A stretch of DNA of 64,000 nt from Plenodomus lindquistii. Its lineage: Eukaryota; Ascomycota; Dothideomycetes; Pleosporales; Leptosphaeriaceae. The stretch spans positions 2,604,001 to 2,668,000 of the forward strand of contig JANUWI010000004.1 of NCBI GenBank assembly GCA_025504975.1, read 5' to 3'. The notes under the pieces were generated by a model. It searched no databases, was not told the DNA's origin, and was given only the letters and a program-made list of their open reading frames with translations. Shown one piece after another: positions 21,254 to 36,216 of the stretch; the stretch's first letter is position 1, and the number at the start of each line of letters is the position of its first letter. A program made the position numbers and the translations under genes.

Positions 21254-21255
21254 TA
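21254..21255. repeat. TA target-site duplication, left copy
   Basis: This TA and the one at 45145-45146 flank the Tc1-like element. Collapsing them restores Leu-Gln (CTA CAG) in the K-L-Q-P-C-D motif of the outer transposase. Confidence 0.9.
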
Positions 21256-21280
21256 CTGTGGTAGAATGGATAAGTACTCC
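21256..21280 (+). repeat. Terminal inverted repeat, left, of the Tc1-like element
   Basis: 25 bases identical to the reverse complement of 45120-45144. Confidence 0.92.
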
Positions 21281-21632
21281 TGGTGGGGCGCCTAGCCGCA
21301 CCGTGCATGCGGAGATTGAAAGCACTGTAGTCCCATATATTACATGCAAATCCACAGTAATTGTATGGTAAAATATGTAGCCCCTGAGCTATAGATGCTG
21401 GACTCTCTACCTAGCACAGCTAGAAGTTATCCTTCACCTTAACTACCTATCTCATTCTATCTTAAAATGCCGCTTTCTCTATTACAACGCAAACGCGCAA
21501 TTTACTAATATCTTACACGTAATAAACGCCTTATTATTAAAGCACTACGCGACGTAGGCTATATATAACAGTTTATAGCTAATTATATAGAGTATACTAT
21601 TAATTAAGTCTACTATTTATTTAACGTGCTAG

Positions 21633-22048
21633 TATAATAGCTTAAGAATATAAAGTACTAAAAGATATTTAAATTAGCTTAAAAGTATATAGAAATACGC
21701 GTAGATTAAAAAGCTAAATAAATTATATTTTTATAAACTTTATATAAAAAAATAAAAAAATTATACTTTTATAGTTTTATTAACAAAGTAAGCTATATAG
21801 AGTAGAATTTAGTAGTAGTTCTAAGTTTTTATAGAGTTTTTTTTTTCTTTTACTATATTAGCACGTAGGTAATAGTAAAGTAGAGATTTTTATAGAATCT
21901 AGACTAGATATAGTATAGAGGTAGTTTAGGTAGAAATTAGTATAGTTTTCTATTTTTAATAAATTTATATAATTAAAAATAAAAGTAGCTTATAAAAAAG
22001 CTTTTATAGCTAAAAATTATTATTATAATAGAATATAGCTTTATTATA
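21633..22048 (-). repeat. LTR (3' LTR) of gypsy copy 1
   Basis: 416 bp, starting TATAATAGCTT and ending GCTTTATTATA in + orientation. Same sequence family as the LTRs at 25882, 32972, 36530 and 43608. Confidence 0.9.
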
Positions 22049-25000
22049 TTACTTTTTATTTTAAATTAGATAGTTCTATATTTAAGTATTTTTTATATTA
22101 CTTTTATATAAAGCCTATTTTAGAATTATTATTTTATTAAAGTAAATATAACTTTCTATTTACTATTTATTAATAATTATTATAATAATTACTAAATTTA
22201 GTAGTTACTCTAGTAGAATATAATAATTTTTTAAATATTATAATATTTTTTTACTTTTTATACTCTATACCTCTATTATATATACTTTATTACTATTTAT
22301 TATTACTTCTAATACTAATACTAAATAGCTTTTATAAAAATACCTATTTCTATACTTTTAAATATATATTTTTTAGATTATTAGATTTTTTATTTACGCT
22401 CTATTTAGGTTTAGTTTTATAGTAAATTTAATTTTATATATTTATTTAAATTACTAGGTTTAAAAAAATATATCTATTATATACTTTTAAATAGAAAATA
22501 TAAACTAGTAAATAACTATTTTTTTCTACTAGTTTAAAATTTTTTTTAACTTTTTTAAATACTTATATATATAGAACTAAAATATAACTAAATTATAGTA
22601 ATATTTTATAATTTTAAAAGCTTTACTATATAGGCTATAATAGGTAATAAAAATAAAATAAAAAAATTTAAAACTAAACTAGTAGATATAAAAGCTATAG
22701 CTAGTTTAGCTATAAAAATATTAGCTTTTATAGTATAAATAATAACTATATAGATTACTAGCTTTAGCGTAACTAATATAATACTAGTAAACTACTATAT
22801 ATAATAAAAAAAGTTTTAAAGTCTATATAAAAAAGTTTTAAACTTATACTAAAAAATATAGCTTTTCTAGAAAAATATAACTAGTAGCTTTAGCTATTAC
22901 TTTTTCTAAAAAAGCTTTAGATTTTTTTAATAGTAAAAAAAAATACAGGCCTATTTATAAATTTAATAAAAAGTTTTTAAAATATAAAAATACTAAAAAT
23001 TTTAATTTAGATAAAATATATAACGCCTTTAATAGTAAAATAAAGGTTAAAAAATTATAGTAGTAAATAGATAGATTTTAAAAAGCTTCTATATTTATTT
23101 ATAATAGTTAGTTTACTAAGCTAAAAATTTTATTAGTAAAAACTATATATTAGTTTTATATATTAGCTATAACTTTTATATATTAATAATAGAAAAACTA
23201 TTAAATTTATAAAATATAATTATCTACTAACTAGAATATATTTTTTATTTTTTTTTTATATTTAAAGCTATTTAAATAGTGCCTAGAGAGATTCTAGATA
23301 ATTAGAATATTTCTAGTAGAAATTTTATAGATTATAAAAAAAGTTTATAAAGTTAGAAACTAGATACTAGATTAAATTTTAATTATATTCTACCTAGCTA
23401 GCTTTATATTTTAGTTTATTTTAAATAAATTTACTAGTAAAATTTTTTTTAACTTTTTACTTTTTTACGCTTTATATAGAGGTAGCTAGCAACTTTAAAA
23501 ATTTTTATTTTAGTAGAAAGTTATTAAAATTTTTATAAAAAATATTAAATATAAATATATTATATATTTTAAAGTTTAAAAAAAGCTTAAATCTATAGAA
23601 ATACCTAATTTATTTAAAAACTTTAAAAAAACTTTTCTATAGTTTAAATAACTTTTAGCTAGGTTTTATAGTTATTAGGTTAGTAGTAGAAAAATAAACT
23701 TTATTTCTAATTTTATAGTTAATAGAGTATTAATAGATATTAATAGTAAAATATATCTAGTTTTATACTTTTTTTATATTTTTTTTAGTTTATTTTTAAA
23801 TATTATATATTAAAATAGCTAGATTATAAACTTTTTAGTAGTTAAATTTTTTAATAGAATTTACTACTTTTAAATAGTACTAGTTCTAGCTCTATTTAGA
23901 TTTAAAACTAAATAGAAGCTAGTATAGAGCTATACCTATTAATATATATAAAGTATTATCTAGGTTTAGTTTATTAAAAAAAAGTTTATTTTAATTATTC
24001 TAATAGTATATTATAAAAAGCTATAGTTATTAATTAATAAATTTATTTATAATTTTAGTTTAGCTATTAGTTTATTTATAATAGGTAGTAAAAAGTTATA
24101 TTTTAATATTTATAATTTAGTAAAATTTAGACTAGAATTAAAAAATAAACTAGGCTTTATAGTTTAAAATAATACTTTTAAAAGTATATTTAAACTAATA
24201 TACCTATTATATATATAGTTAAATAAAGCTTTAAATAGCTATTATTTTATAGTAAAATATTATAATTATTTATTTAGAAAGTTAATTAATAATTACTAGA
24301 ATCTAATTATAGCTGTGTTAGTTTTTAAAAAAAAATTTAAAGTTTATTATAAAATATTATATAGATTTCTCTAAAATTAGTAAAAAGTAAAAAAACTTTT
24401 AAATTTAAATCTATTTTAGATAGAATTTTTAGTAGGTAACGTAGTTATATATATAATATTTAAAAATAGCTTTTATTTTTTTCTAGTAGTATTATTATAT
24501 AAATTACTAGTAAGTTTTTATAGTACTAGAATAGGCTATAGATATTTAATTATATACTTTTCTAATAAATTAAGTATAAAGTAAAAAGTCTAGAAAAACG
24601 TAAAAATAGTTTTAATAAAAAAAATCTATTATCTATCTAATACTAAAAAAGTAGTAAAAAGTTTTTTTTTTTTAAAAGCTATTAGTTTTTTTTAATAGGG
24701 CTTTTATTAGTTTTAAAAAATCTAGTAATATAATTAGAGTTAGTTAAAAAAAAGTAATAGTTATTTATAAAAAGGACTTTAGGTATTACTTTACTAGTTT
24801 AGAGTTAATATAGCTATATAATCTAGTAGAGTTAAAAAAAATTAAAAAGTAGTTATTTTACTAGACTACTTTAAAATTCTTTATATTTTATTTTTAGTAA
24901 CTAAAAATATCTACGCGTTTATTACTTTTACCTAAAATATATTTAATTTAGAAGTTAAAAAAGGCTATAAACTTAGCCTAGTTAGCTTATTATTAATTTA

Positions 25001-25881
25001 GAACTTTTATACTTATAAAGTACTCTAAAAATTAATAATTAGTATATATTTAAATTTAGTACTAAACTAAAGTTTATTTAGCTTTCTATTTTTTAAAAAT
25101 AGAAATAATAGTAAATAGTTTTTTATTATATATTTTCTAATTAAGCTCTACTCTAGTAAGTATTTTACTATAGAAAGCTATAAAGTACTATTTACTATTT
25201 AAGTATTTTTAAAATATAATTCTAGCTACTACTCTATTTAAAGCGTTAGTTTCTAGTTTTATATTATAATTAGAATTAAATTAGTATAAAACTAGAATTA
25301 CTAGAAGTAAAAACTTTAGCTTTTTAAAGCTATTTTAGTAATTTTTAGTCTATATAAATAGAGTTAAAAGACTTTATAAAGCTATTATTAGCTTAGCTAT
25401 TTATAAAAATTTAGAGATAAATTATTTATAGAATCTAGTAAACTTTAGAAAAAATTTAATATTTATTATAGTAGTAGGTTAGACCTAGTTATAGAGTACT
25501 TTTACTTTTTCTAGATCTATCTCTATTTTTTTATTAGTTAGAATATATTCTAAATATTTAGTTTAAATAATATAGAATTTTTTTTTAATTACTATTTATA
25601 GTTCTTTTTTTAATAGTTTTTCTAGAATAAGCTTAATGTATTATTAGTAGCTCTAAACGTTTTTAAAGTAAATAAAAATATTATCTAAATAGGTAGTATA
25701 AAAATTATTAAGTAATTTATAAATATATTATTTATATACTTTTAATAAATAGAAAAACTATTATAAAAACTAAAAAAAAGTACTTTATATTTATAAAATT
25801 TATAGTAGGTATAGAAAGTAGTGTATTTTTTAAACTATAGATCTATATAGATTTTATTAAAAGCTATTTAAATATTAAACT

Positions 25882-26298
25882 TGTAACAAAGCTATATTCT
25901 ATTATAATAATAACCTTTAGCTATAGAAGTCCTTTTATAAACTACCTTTATTTTTCTCTATACAAGCTTATTAAAAATAGAAGACTATACTAACCTCTAC
26001 TTAAACTACCTCTATACTATACCTAGTCTAGATTCTATAAGAATTCTTACTCTACTATTACCTACGTGCTAATATAGTAGAGGAAAGAAAAGAACTCTAT
26101 AAAGGCCTAGAACTACTACTAAGTTCTACTCTATATAGCTTACTTCTTTAATAGAACTATAGAGGTATAATTTTCTTGTCCTTTTATACTAGGTCTATAA
26201 AAATATAATTTATTTAGCTTTTTAATCTACGCGTACTTCTATATACTTTTAAGCTAATTTAAACACTTTTTAGTACTTTATATTTTTAAACTATTATA
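25882..26298 (+). repeat. 5' LTR of gypsy copy 2
   Basis: 417 bp, starting TGTAACAAAGC. The end TATTATA corresponds to an ancestral ..CA terminus changed by RIP. Confidence 0.9.
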
Positions 26299-27748
26299 TT
26301 ATAAGAAAATTATCCCTCTGCTAGTAATAGCCTATATAATATTACTAATTTATTTAAAAAAATTATTTAAATCTTTTAGTTAACTAGCCTCTAAGATCTC
26401 CCTAGTCCTAGCTCTAATTAACGCTAATAGATTTATTAATAATTCTAAAACTAGATTCTAGAGATCTCTAGTTAACTAAAGCCTATAGGTTTAAACTTCT
26501 ATAGCATTACTAGCTTAGATTACTTTTAGAAAAGTTATATTAGATAGCGCTAAAGTAGAAATTTAGAGACTACTAATAATCTAGTAGAATTAGAGGATAA
26601 GCTAATACCTGTCCCTATTAATAGATAATAAATCCTACTTTTTAAAAAATAAAAAGAAATAACTAGCCTTTATAGAAAGCCTATAAACTTATTAAATATC
26701 TAAAATATAGAAAATAGCTAATACTAGCTAATTAGAGGATAATTAGAGTTAGATAGAAGCTAGACCTACTTTAGCAGAACCTAGAAATCTACTAACTATA
26801 ACTTTTAATAATACTATAGAAATAATAGCCTAGCTGCGCACTAAGTTAGTAGCTCTATAAACTAAAATAAAATTTATTAAAAAAAAAAAACTTTGCCTAA
26901 CTCTACTTCTAGACTTACCTCTATTCTCTACTAAAAACTTTTAGACTTATTAATATTACTAGTTAACTAGATTACTTTCTAAAGCCTTTTTTTATATTTT
27001 TAAAAAGCTACGTTTATTAGAGCGTACCCTTTTTATTTTTAAACTATTAGATAAAAAAGACTCTACCTACAGATAATAGAAGGCTTTAATACTAGATTAA
27101 TTTAAAATTAATAGTAACTACTACTATTCTAAGCGTACTTGTATAGTACTAGTCTAGAGCAGTACTTCTAGTCTAGCTAAAAAGTATTTTAAGCTCTAAT
27201 ACCTATCTAATAATAAAGCTAACTACTTTTTTTTTATAGAAGCTATAATAGCTACGCTTAATAGATACTTTATTACTAGTAATAAATAGGCTAAAGTACG
27301 TAATACTTTTAACTAACTATATATAGAGAAGAATAAAACTTTCTCTACTTTTAAAGCCTATTTTTTAAACTATACTATAAAAGAACGCGTACTATATATA
27401 AAATAGATTTACTATATATAGGTAAAAATAACTTCTAGCCTATATATTTCTAGTTAAAAGTTTAAGTATACCTAGAATAACTCTTTTCTAGATATAATAG
27501 AGCACTTTACTACTTTTAATATAGAAAGAAAAACCTACCTAAAAGATATATATTATTAGAACTCTTTTTATAATAGTACTACTAAATTCTAAGCTAGAAC
27601 TATAGTATAACCTAGTTTAAATACTTTTTAGAGAGAGACTTTAGAGACTATAGCTTTATATATAGCTTTTTAAACTTTTCTACAATCTACTATAGTACCT
27701 CTATAGCAAGTAACAGCTACTCTAGCTTTTAAAAAAGCACTAGGTAAC

Positions 27749-27790
27749 TACTATAACTATAGTAAACTAGAATACTACGCTAATAAATAT
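27749..27790 (+). pseudogene. RIP-mutated gag zinc knuckle of gypsy copy 2
   Basis: TAC-x2-TAT-x4-TAC-x4-TAT preserves exact CCHC spacing. Each Cys (TGC/TGT) and the His (CAC) has become Tyr by a G:C to A:T transition. Confidence 0.75.
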
Positions 27791-28899
27791 CTATTACTCT
27801 AGGTAAAAAAAATTATAATTAAAAATTACTCTAACTAATATTATAACGCTACTAAAGTACTAGACCTAGAAAAAAATTAGATAGAAAATAAGTAGTTTTA
27901 AAAGTATTACGCTACTTAGAATTAAATTAAAAGTATAATCTATTAAACTTTAATCTTTTAAAACTATTTTAAAGTTTCTATTTTTTTATATCTACTATTT
28001 TATACAACCTAGGCGTAGGTGTAAAACTACTATTACTTATTAATACTAGTACCTAAGAATATCTCTTTTTAAATTTATGTATTATTTCTTTTTTATCTTT
28101 TTTACTTTAAACTAAAGTCTAAAAACTACTCTATCTAGTAATAGTTAGAGGGTTTAAAGACTAAATCTTTTTACTAGTTATAGAATATATCTGTCTCTAT
28201 ATAATTATAAATAAATAAAAGATTCTAAACTATCTATTTATTATACTTAATCTAGAAACTTAGAATATAATTATTAGAATATAATAATTAAAAAGGTTTA
28301 AAATTCTACTAGATACAGATAGGTCCTAGTTATAGTAGCTAGCTATTTACTTTAAAATCTATATCTCTACTTCTCTAATTCTTATATAACTCTATTAAAA
28401 AACACTAAAAAAGTATATTACTTTTAATATTAAAAAACAAAACACACTATAGAAAAAAAAGTTATATTAGAAGACTAGTAGCCTATACCTTTTAATTAAT
28501 TATATTTATAGAATTTTTAGAGCCCTATAATACTAGAATATCCCTCTAGAGATATAAAAACTAGACCTGCTCTAAAAACCTTTTAAAACTCTTTCTAGCC
28601 TCTAAGTCGCTATTATTTCTACTAATACCTTCTATTTTAATATAAAAAAGAAAAAAAATAAGTTTTTTACTACTAGTCTGTATAAAATTAACTAGATCTT
28701 TAAAAACTATAATAGAGAGAATGTTTAAAAAAATAACTATTTAATCTAGAACTAACTTCTCCTCTGCTACTAGTAGTATTAAAATATATTTAGTTTATTA
28801 GTAGTAGAGAAACTACTAGAACACTAACTATATAACTATAAAATTATTCTAAATAAACTTCTATCTAATAACTTTAGCCCTCTATATAAACAAAACACT

Positions 28900-29640
28900 A
28901 AGAATTTAAAAGCTATTAAAAAGTACGTCTAGAAGAATTTATAGAAAGAATTTATAGAGACTAGCTATAGCTTTTTTACTTTCTCTATTCTTTATATCTG
29001 TAAACCTAATAAGTTACTCTATATCTATATTAACTACTAAAAGCTTAACTAGCTTACCTAAAAAAACGCCTATCTAATTCTAAAAATAGATAACTTACTA
29101 ATCTATTTAAATAAAGCTAAAATTTTTACTAAGTTTAATATTTAAGTAGCTTTTAACAAAATCTATATAGATCTAGAGTCTAAAAAATATACTACTTTCT
29201 ATACCTACTATAGATTATATAAGTGTAAAGTACTTCTTTTTAGTCTCTATAATAGCCTCTCTATCTATTAAAAGTATATAAATAATATACTTATAGATTA
29301 CTTAGATAATTTCTATATTGCCTATTTAGATAATATCTTTATTTACTTTAAAAACGTCTAGAGGTACTAATAACACGTTAAGTTTATTCTAGAAAAACTA
29401 TAAAAAGCAGGACTATAAGTAGTAATTAAAAAAAGCAAATTCTATATTATTTAAACTAAGTATTTAGAATATATTCTAACTAATAAAAAAATAGAGGTAG
29501 ATCTAGAAAAAGTAGAAGTACTCTATAACTAGGTCTAACCTATAACTATAATAGGTATTAAATTTTTTCTAGAGTTTACTAGATTCTATAGATAATTTAT
29601 CTCTAAATTTTTATAAGTAGCTAAGCTAATAATAGCTCTA
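28900..29640 (+). pseudogene. Reverse transcriptase fossil of gypsy copy 2
   Basis: The frame reads AFNKIYIDLESKKYTTFYTY, then FYIAYLDNIFIYF, KSKFYII and EFTRFYR, interrupted by TAG/TAA from Trp and Gln codons. This matches the Ty3/gypsy RT order with the YLDD box changed to YLDN at 29323-29334. Confidence 0.85.
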
Positions 29641-30360
29641 TAAAGTCTTTTAACTCTATTTATATAGACTAAAGATTGTTAAAATAGCTTTAAAAAGCTA
29701 AAGTCTTTACTCCTAGCAATTCTAGTTCTATACTACTTTAATTCTAATTATAATATAAAACTAGAAACTAACGCTTTAGATAGAGTAGTAGCTAGAATTA
29801 TATTTTAAAAATATTTAAACTATAAATAGTACTCTATAGCCTTTTATAGTAAAACACTTACTAGAGTAGAGCTTAATTAAAAGATATATAATAAAAAACT
29901 ATTTACTATTATTACTACTTTTAAAAAATAGAAAGCTAAACTAACTTTAATTTAGTACTAAGTCTAAATGTATACTAATTATTAATCCTTAGAGTACTTT
30001 ATAAGTATAAAAGTTCTAAATTAATAATAAGCTAACTAGGCTAAACTTATAGCCTTTTTTAACTTCTAAATTAAATATACTCTAGGTAAAAGTAATAAAC
30101 GCGCAGATATTTTTAGTTAATAAAAATAAAATATAAAGGATTTTAAAGTAGCCTAGTAAAATAATTACTTTTTAGTTTTTTTTAACCTAGCTAGGCTATA
30201 CAGCTATATTAACTCTAAACTAGTAAAGTAATACCTAAAGTCCTCTCTATAAATAACTATTACTTCTCTCTAACTAATACTAACTATATTACTAGATTTC
30301 TTAGAACTAATAGAAGCTCTATTAAAAAAAAACTAATAGTTTTTTAAAAAAAAACGCTTT

Positions 30361-31080
30361 TTACTACCTTTCTAGTATTAGATAGATAATAGACTTCTTC
30401 TCTATAGTAACTGCCTTTGCGTTTCTCTAGACTCTCTACTTTATATACAATTTATTAAAAAGGTATATAATTAAATATTAATAGTTTATTCTAGTACTAT
30501 AAAAACTTACTAGTTACTTATACTATAATACTACTAGAAAGGAATAGAAGCTACTTATAAACGTTACGTGCGTAACTACGTTACCTACTAAAAATTTTAT
30601 TTAAAATAAACTTAAATCTAAAAGTTCCTCTATTTTTTACTAATTCTAGAGAAACCTATATAATATTTTATAATAAATTTTAAATTTTTCTCTAAAAACT
30701 AACACAGCTATAATTAGATTCTAGTAATTATTAATTAACTTTCTAAGCAAGTAATTATAATACTATACTATAAAATAATAAATGCCTAAAGCTTTATTTA
30801 ACTATTTATATAATAGGTATATTAGTTTAGATATACTTCTAAAAGTATTATCTCTAACTATAGAGCCTAGTTTATTTTTTAATTCTAGTCTAAATTCTAC
30901 TAGATTATAGGTATTAAAATACAACTCTCTACTGCCTATTATAAATAAACTAATAGCTAAACTAAAATTATAAATAAGTATATTAACTAACGCCTATAGC
31001 TGTTTATAACGTACTATTAGAATAACTAAAATAAACTCTTTCTATTTATAGACTAAGCCTAGATAACGCTTTTATACGCG
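30361..31080 (+). pseudogene. Integrase fossil of gypsy copy 2
   Basis: Pieces read LLLYSNCLCV, YYWKGIEATYKRYVRNYVTY (zinc-finger side of retroviral-type integrase) and LSTAYYK (core, from LSTAYHPQT). Many stops come from CAA/CAG and TGG codons. Confidence 0.75.
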
Positions 31081-32971
31081 TTAATAGAAATAGCCCTATA
31101 CTAGCTTCTATATAGTTCTAAACTCTAATAGAGCTAGAACTAGCACTACTTAAAAATAGCTAATTCTATTAAAAAATTTAACTACTAGAAAGTTTATAAT
31201 CTAGCTATTTAAATATATAACGCTTAGAAATAAACTAAAAAGAATATAGAAAAAGTATAAAACTAAATACGTTCTACTATTAACACCTACTAACGTCCTA
31301 TTAACTAGAGAATTAGAGATAAAGTCTATCTCTTTACTACTAACCTAGTAACTATAAAACTTAGCTAAAAGTTATCTAAACTATAGAAAAGTTCTTTTAA
31401 AGTTTTTAAATAGGTTAGGTATTTTTATAGATTTAAGCTCTCTCTAGGCTTTAAAATATATAACGTATTTATACCTAACGTTTTCTATAAAAATTCTAAT
31501 AACCTTTTACTAGAATAAAAAGCTCTAAAGCTGCTAGCTACCTCTATATAAAGCGTAGAGAAATAGGAAGTTAAAGAAATCTTTACTAGTAAGTTTATCT
31601 AAAATAAGCTAAAATATAGAACTAGCTAGGTAGAATATAATCTAGATCTAACCTAGTATCTAGCCTCTAATTTTATAGGCTCTTTTTATAAACTATAAAA
31701 CTTCTACTAGAAGTATTCTAATTATTTAGAACCTCTTTAGGCACTATATAGATAGCTTTAGGTATAGAAAAAAAAATAGAGAATATATTATAGTTAGTAG
31801 ATAATTATATTTTATAAGTTTAATAGTTTTTCTATTATTAATATATAAAAATTGCAGCTAATATATAAAACTAGTATATAATTTTTACTAATAAAACTTT
31901 TAGCCTAGTAAGCTAACTATTATAGATAAGTATAAAAGCTTTTTAAAACCTATCTATCTACTACTATAACCTTTTAACCTCTATTTTATTATTAGAGGCG
32001 TTATATACTTTACTTAATTTAAAGTCTTTAGCGCTTTTATACTTTAAAAACTTTCTATTAGGCCTATAAATAGGCCTGCGTTTTTTTTTACTACTAGAAA
32101 AATCTAGAGCTTTTCTAGAAAGAGTAGTAGCTAAAGCTACTATATTTTTCTAGAGAAACTATATTTTCTAGCGTAAGTCTAAAACCTTTTTATATAGACT
32201 CTAAAGCTTTTTTTATTATATATAGTAGCTTACTAGTATTATATTAGTTGCGCTAAAGCTAGTAACCTACGCAGTTACTACCTATACTATAAAAACTAAC
32301 GTTTTTATAGCTAAGCTAGCTATAGCTTTTATATCTACTAGCTTAGCTTTAAATTTTTTTACTTTATTTTTATTAGCTAGTATAGCCTATGTAGTAAAGC
32401 CTTTAAAATTACAGAGCGCTACTATAATTTAGTTATATTCTAGTTCTATATATACAGGCACTTAAAAAAGTTAAAAAAAGCTTTAAACTAGTAAAAAAAA
32501 ATAGTTACTTACTAATTTATACTTTTTATTTAGAAGCGTGTAATAAGCACACCTCTTTAAACCTACTAATTTAAATAAATGCGTAAAGTTAAATTTGCTA
32601 CAGAACTAGGCCTAGATAGAGTATAAATAAAAAACCTAATAGGCTAAAAGATATATACCTAGAGGTATAGAAATAGGCATTTTTATAAAAGCTATTTAGT
32701 ATTAGTATTAGAGGCAATAATAAGTAGTAATAGGGTATATATAATAGAGGTGTAAAATATAAAAAGTAAAAAAAAATTATAATAATTAAAAAATTATTAT
32801 ACTCTACTAGAGTAACTGCTAGATTTAGTAGTTATTATAATAATTATTAATAAATAGTAAATAGAAAGTTGTATTTACTTTAATAAAATAATAATTCTAG
32901 AATAGACTCTATATAGAGGTTATACAGAGAACACTTAAATATAGAACTATCTAATTTAAAGCAGGGGGTAA

Positions 32972-33396
32972 TGTAATAAAGCTATATTCTATTATAATAA
33001 TAACTTTTAGCTATAGAAGCCTTTTTATAAACTACCTCTATTTTTCTCTATATAAGTTTATTAAAGATAGAAGACTATACTAATCTCTACCTAAACTACC
33101 TCTATACTATACCTAGTCTAGATTCTATAAAAATCTCTACTCTACTATTACCTACGTGCTAATATAGTAGAGGAAAAAAAAGAACTCTATAAAAGCCTAG
33201 AACTACTACTAAGTTCTACTCTATATAGCTTGCTTTTTTAATAGAACTATAGAGGTATAATTTTCTTATCCTTTTATACTAGGCCTATAAAAATATAATT
33301 TATTTAGCTTTTTAATCTTTTAATCTGCGCGTATTTCTATATACTTTTAAGCTAATTTAGACACCTTTTAGCACTTTATATTTTTAAGCTATTATA
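32972..33396 (+). repeat. 3' LTR of gypsy copy 2
   Basis: 425 bp. It differs from the 5' LTR by scattered transitions and by an extra 8-bp TTTTAATC unit near 33320 (TTTTTAATCTTTTAATC). Confidence 0.9.
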
Positions 33397-36216
33397 AAAC
33401 TTAGAAGAAATTTTAGCTTTATTTAAATAAATTAGTAAGTTATTAATTTTTAGAATTAGATAGGTGTTTTTTTAAGTAAGCTAGTTAAATTTATAGTAGT
33501 TAATATAAATATAGAGTAACCTATTAAATTTATAGATATAGAGAATAGAAAAAGTAAAAAACTATAACTAGTTTCTATAAATTCTTTCTATAAGTTTTTC
33601 TAGACGTACTTTTTAATAGCTTTTAAATCCTTAGTATTTAATTTATATAAAAAGCTAAAAATATTAAATAGAGGTTTATTTAAAATAATTTTATAATTAT
33701 ATAGTTAGTATTCTAGTAGTTTCTCTATAGCTAATAAACTAAATACGTTCTAATACTACTAGTAGTAAAAAAAAAGTTAGTTTTATATTAAATAGTTATT
33801 TTTTTAAATATTTTTTTTATTATAGTTTTTAAAAATCTAGTTAATTTTATATAGACTAGTAGTAAAAAACTTTTTTTTTATATTAAAATAGAAGGTATTA
33901 GTAGAAATAATAGTAATTTAGAAACTAAAAAAGATTTTAAAAGGTTTTTAAAGTAGGTCTAGTTTTTATATCTTTAGAGAGATATTTTAGTATTATAAAG
34001 CTTTAAAAATTCTATAGATATAATTAATTAAAAGGTATAAACTACTAGTTTTCTAATATAACCTTTTTTTTATAGAGTATTTTATTTTTTAATATTAAAA
34101 GTAATATGCTTTTTTAGTATTTTTTAATAGAGTTATATAAAAATTAGAATAGTAAAAATATAGATTTTAAAGTAAATAGTAAGCTACTATAACTAAAACC
34201 TATTTATATCTAGTAAAATTCTAAACTTTTTTAACTATTATATTCTAATAATTACTTTCTAAGCTTCTAGATTAAATATAATAAATAGATAGTTTAGAAT
34301 TTTTTATCTATCTATAATTATATAGAGATAGATATATTCTATAACTAGTAAAAAAATTTAGTCTTTAAACCCTCTAACTATTACTAGGTAGAGTAGCTTT
34401 TAAACTTAAGTTTAGAATAAAAAAAATAAAAAAAAATAATATATAAATTTAAAAAAAGATATTTTTTAATACTAGTATTAATAAGTAATAGTAGTTTTAT
34501 ACCTACGCCTAGGTTATATAAAATAGTAAATATAAAAAAATATAAACTTTAAAATAGTTTTAAAAAATTAAAATTTAATAAATTTTACTGTTAATTTAAT
34601 TCTAAATAGCGTAATGCTTTTAGAACTATTTATTTTTTATCTAATTTTTTTTTAGATCTAGTATTTTAGTAGCGTTATAATATTAGTTAAAGTAATTTTA
34701 AATTATAATTTTTTTTATTTATAGTAATAAATATTTATTAGCGTAGTATTCTAGTTTACTATAGTTATAGTAGTTATCTAGTATCTTTTTTAAAGCTAAA
34801 GTAGCTATTACTTACTATAAAAGTACTATAGTTAATTATAAAAAAGTTTAAAAAGCTATATATAGTATAGTATTTTCTAAAGTTTTTTTTTTAAAAGTAT
34901 TTAAACTAGATTATACTATAGTTTTAGCTTAAAACTTAGTAGTAATATTATAAAAAAAGTTCTAATAATATATATCCTTTAGATAGGTTTTTTTTTCTAT
35001 ATTAAAAGTAGTAAAGTATTTTATTATATCTAGAAAAAAGTTATTCTATGTATACTTAAACTTTTAACTAGAAATATATAAACTAGAAGTTATTTTTATT
35101 TATATATAGTAAATCTATTCTATATATAGTATATATTTTTTTATAGTATAGTTTAAAAAATATATTTTAAAAATAAAAATAGTTTTATTTTTTTTATATA
35201 TAGTTAGATAAAGGTATTTAATACTTTAGCTTATTTATTATTTATAATAAAGTTTTATTAAGCGTAGCTATTATAGCTTTTATAAAACAAAATTATTAGC
35301 TTTATTATTAAATTAGTATTAAAGTTTAAAATACTTTTTAGCTAGACTAAAAGTACTACTCTAAACTAGTACTATATAAATACGCTTAAAATAGTAATAA
35401 TTACTATTAATTTTAAATTAATTTAGTATTAAAGCTTTCTATTATTTATAGGTAAAGTCCTTTCTATTTAATAGTTTAGAAATAAAAAAGATACGCTCTA
35501 ATAAACGTAGCTTTTTAATAATATAAAAAAAAGCTTTAAAAAGTAATCTAGTTAACTAGTAATATTAATAAATTTAAAAGTTTTTAGTAAAAAATAAAAG
35601 TAAATCTAGAAATAGTATTAAATAAAATCTTTTTTTTAATAAATTTTAATTTAGCCTATAAAGCTACTAATTTAGTGTATAGCTAGGCTATTATTTTTAT
35701 AGTATTATTAAAAGTTATAGTTAGTAAATTTTATAGTTTTACTAAAATAAATATAGCTTTTATCTAACTTTAGTTATTTTTTAATTAGCTAGTATTAGTT
35801 ATTTTTTATATTTTTAATATTTAATAGGTTTATAGGCCTTCTATAAAAGCTAGTTATTTCTTTTTAATTTTAAAAAAATAGAATTTATTATTTATAAATA
35901 AAAATAGGTATTAGCTTTACTTTTAATTCTACTAGATTATTAGTAGTTTCTAAATCTTTATTTTAGTACTATCTAATATAATTTTTTTAAAAATAATTTA
36001 AGCTAGTAATACTATAGAAGTCTAAACTTATAATCTTTAGTTAACTAAAAATTTTAAAAATTTAGTTTTAGAATTATTAATAGATTTATTAGTATTAATT
36101 AGAGCTAGAATCTAGAAAATTTTAGAAGCTAGTTAATTAAAAAATTTAAATAATTTTTTTAAATAAATTAGTAATATTATATAAGCTATTACTAGTAAAA
36201 AAATTATTATTTATAA

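Larger units (their letters stand above)
25882..33396 (+). mobile_element. Ty3/gypsy LTR retrotransposon copy 2 (chromovirus type), RIP-degraded, nested in copy 1
   Basis: Length 7,515 bp with LTRs 25882-26298 and 32972-33396, flanked by the 5-bp duplication AAACT (25877-25881, 33397-33401). A purine tract AAAGCAGGGGGTAA precedes the 3' LTR. The order gag, RT, RNase H, integrase, chromodomain identifies Ty3/gypsy. Readable fossils are: a CCHC knuckle at 27749-27790 with every Cys and His codon turned to Tyr; RT YLDN (ancestral YLDD) at 29323-29334; RNase H LETNALD at 29761; integrase core LSTAYYK (ancestral LSTAYHPQT) near 30925; and a chromodomain-like stretch near 31620-31740. Copy 3, undisturbed at the equivalent site, shows the empty-site sequence. 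Confidence 0.92.
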
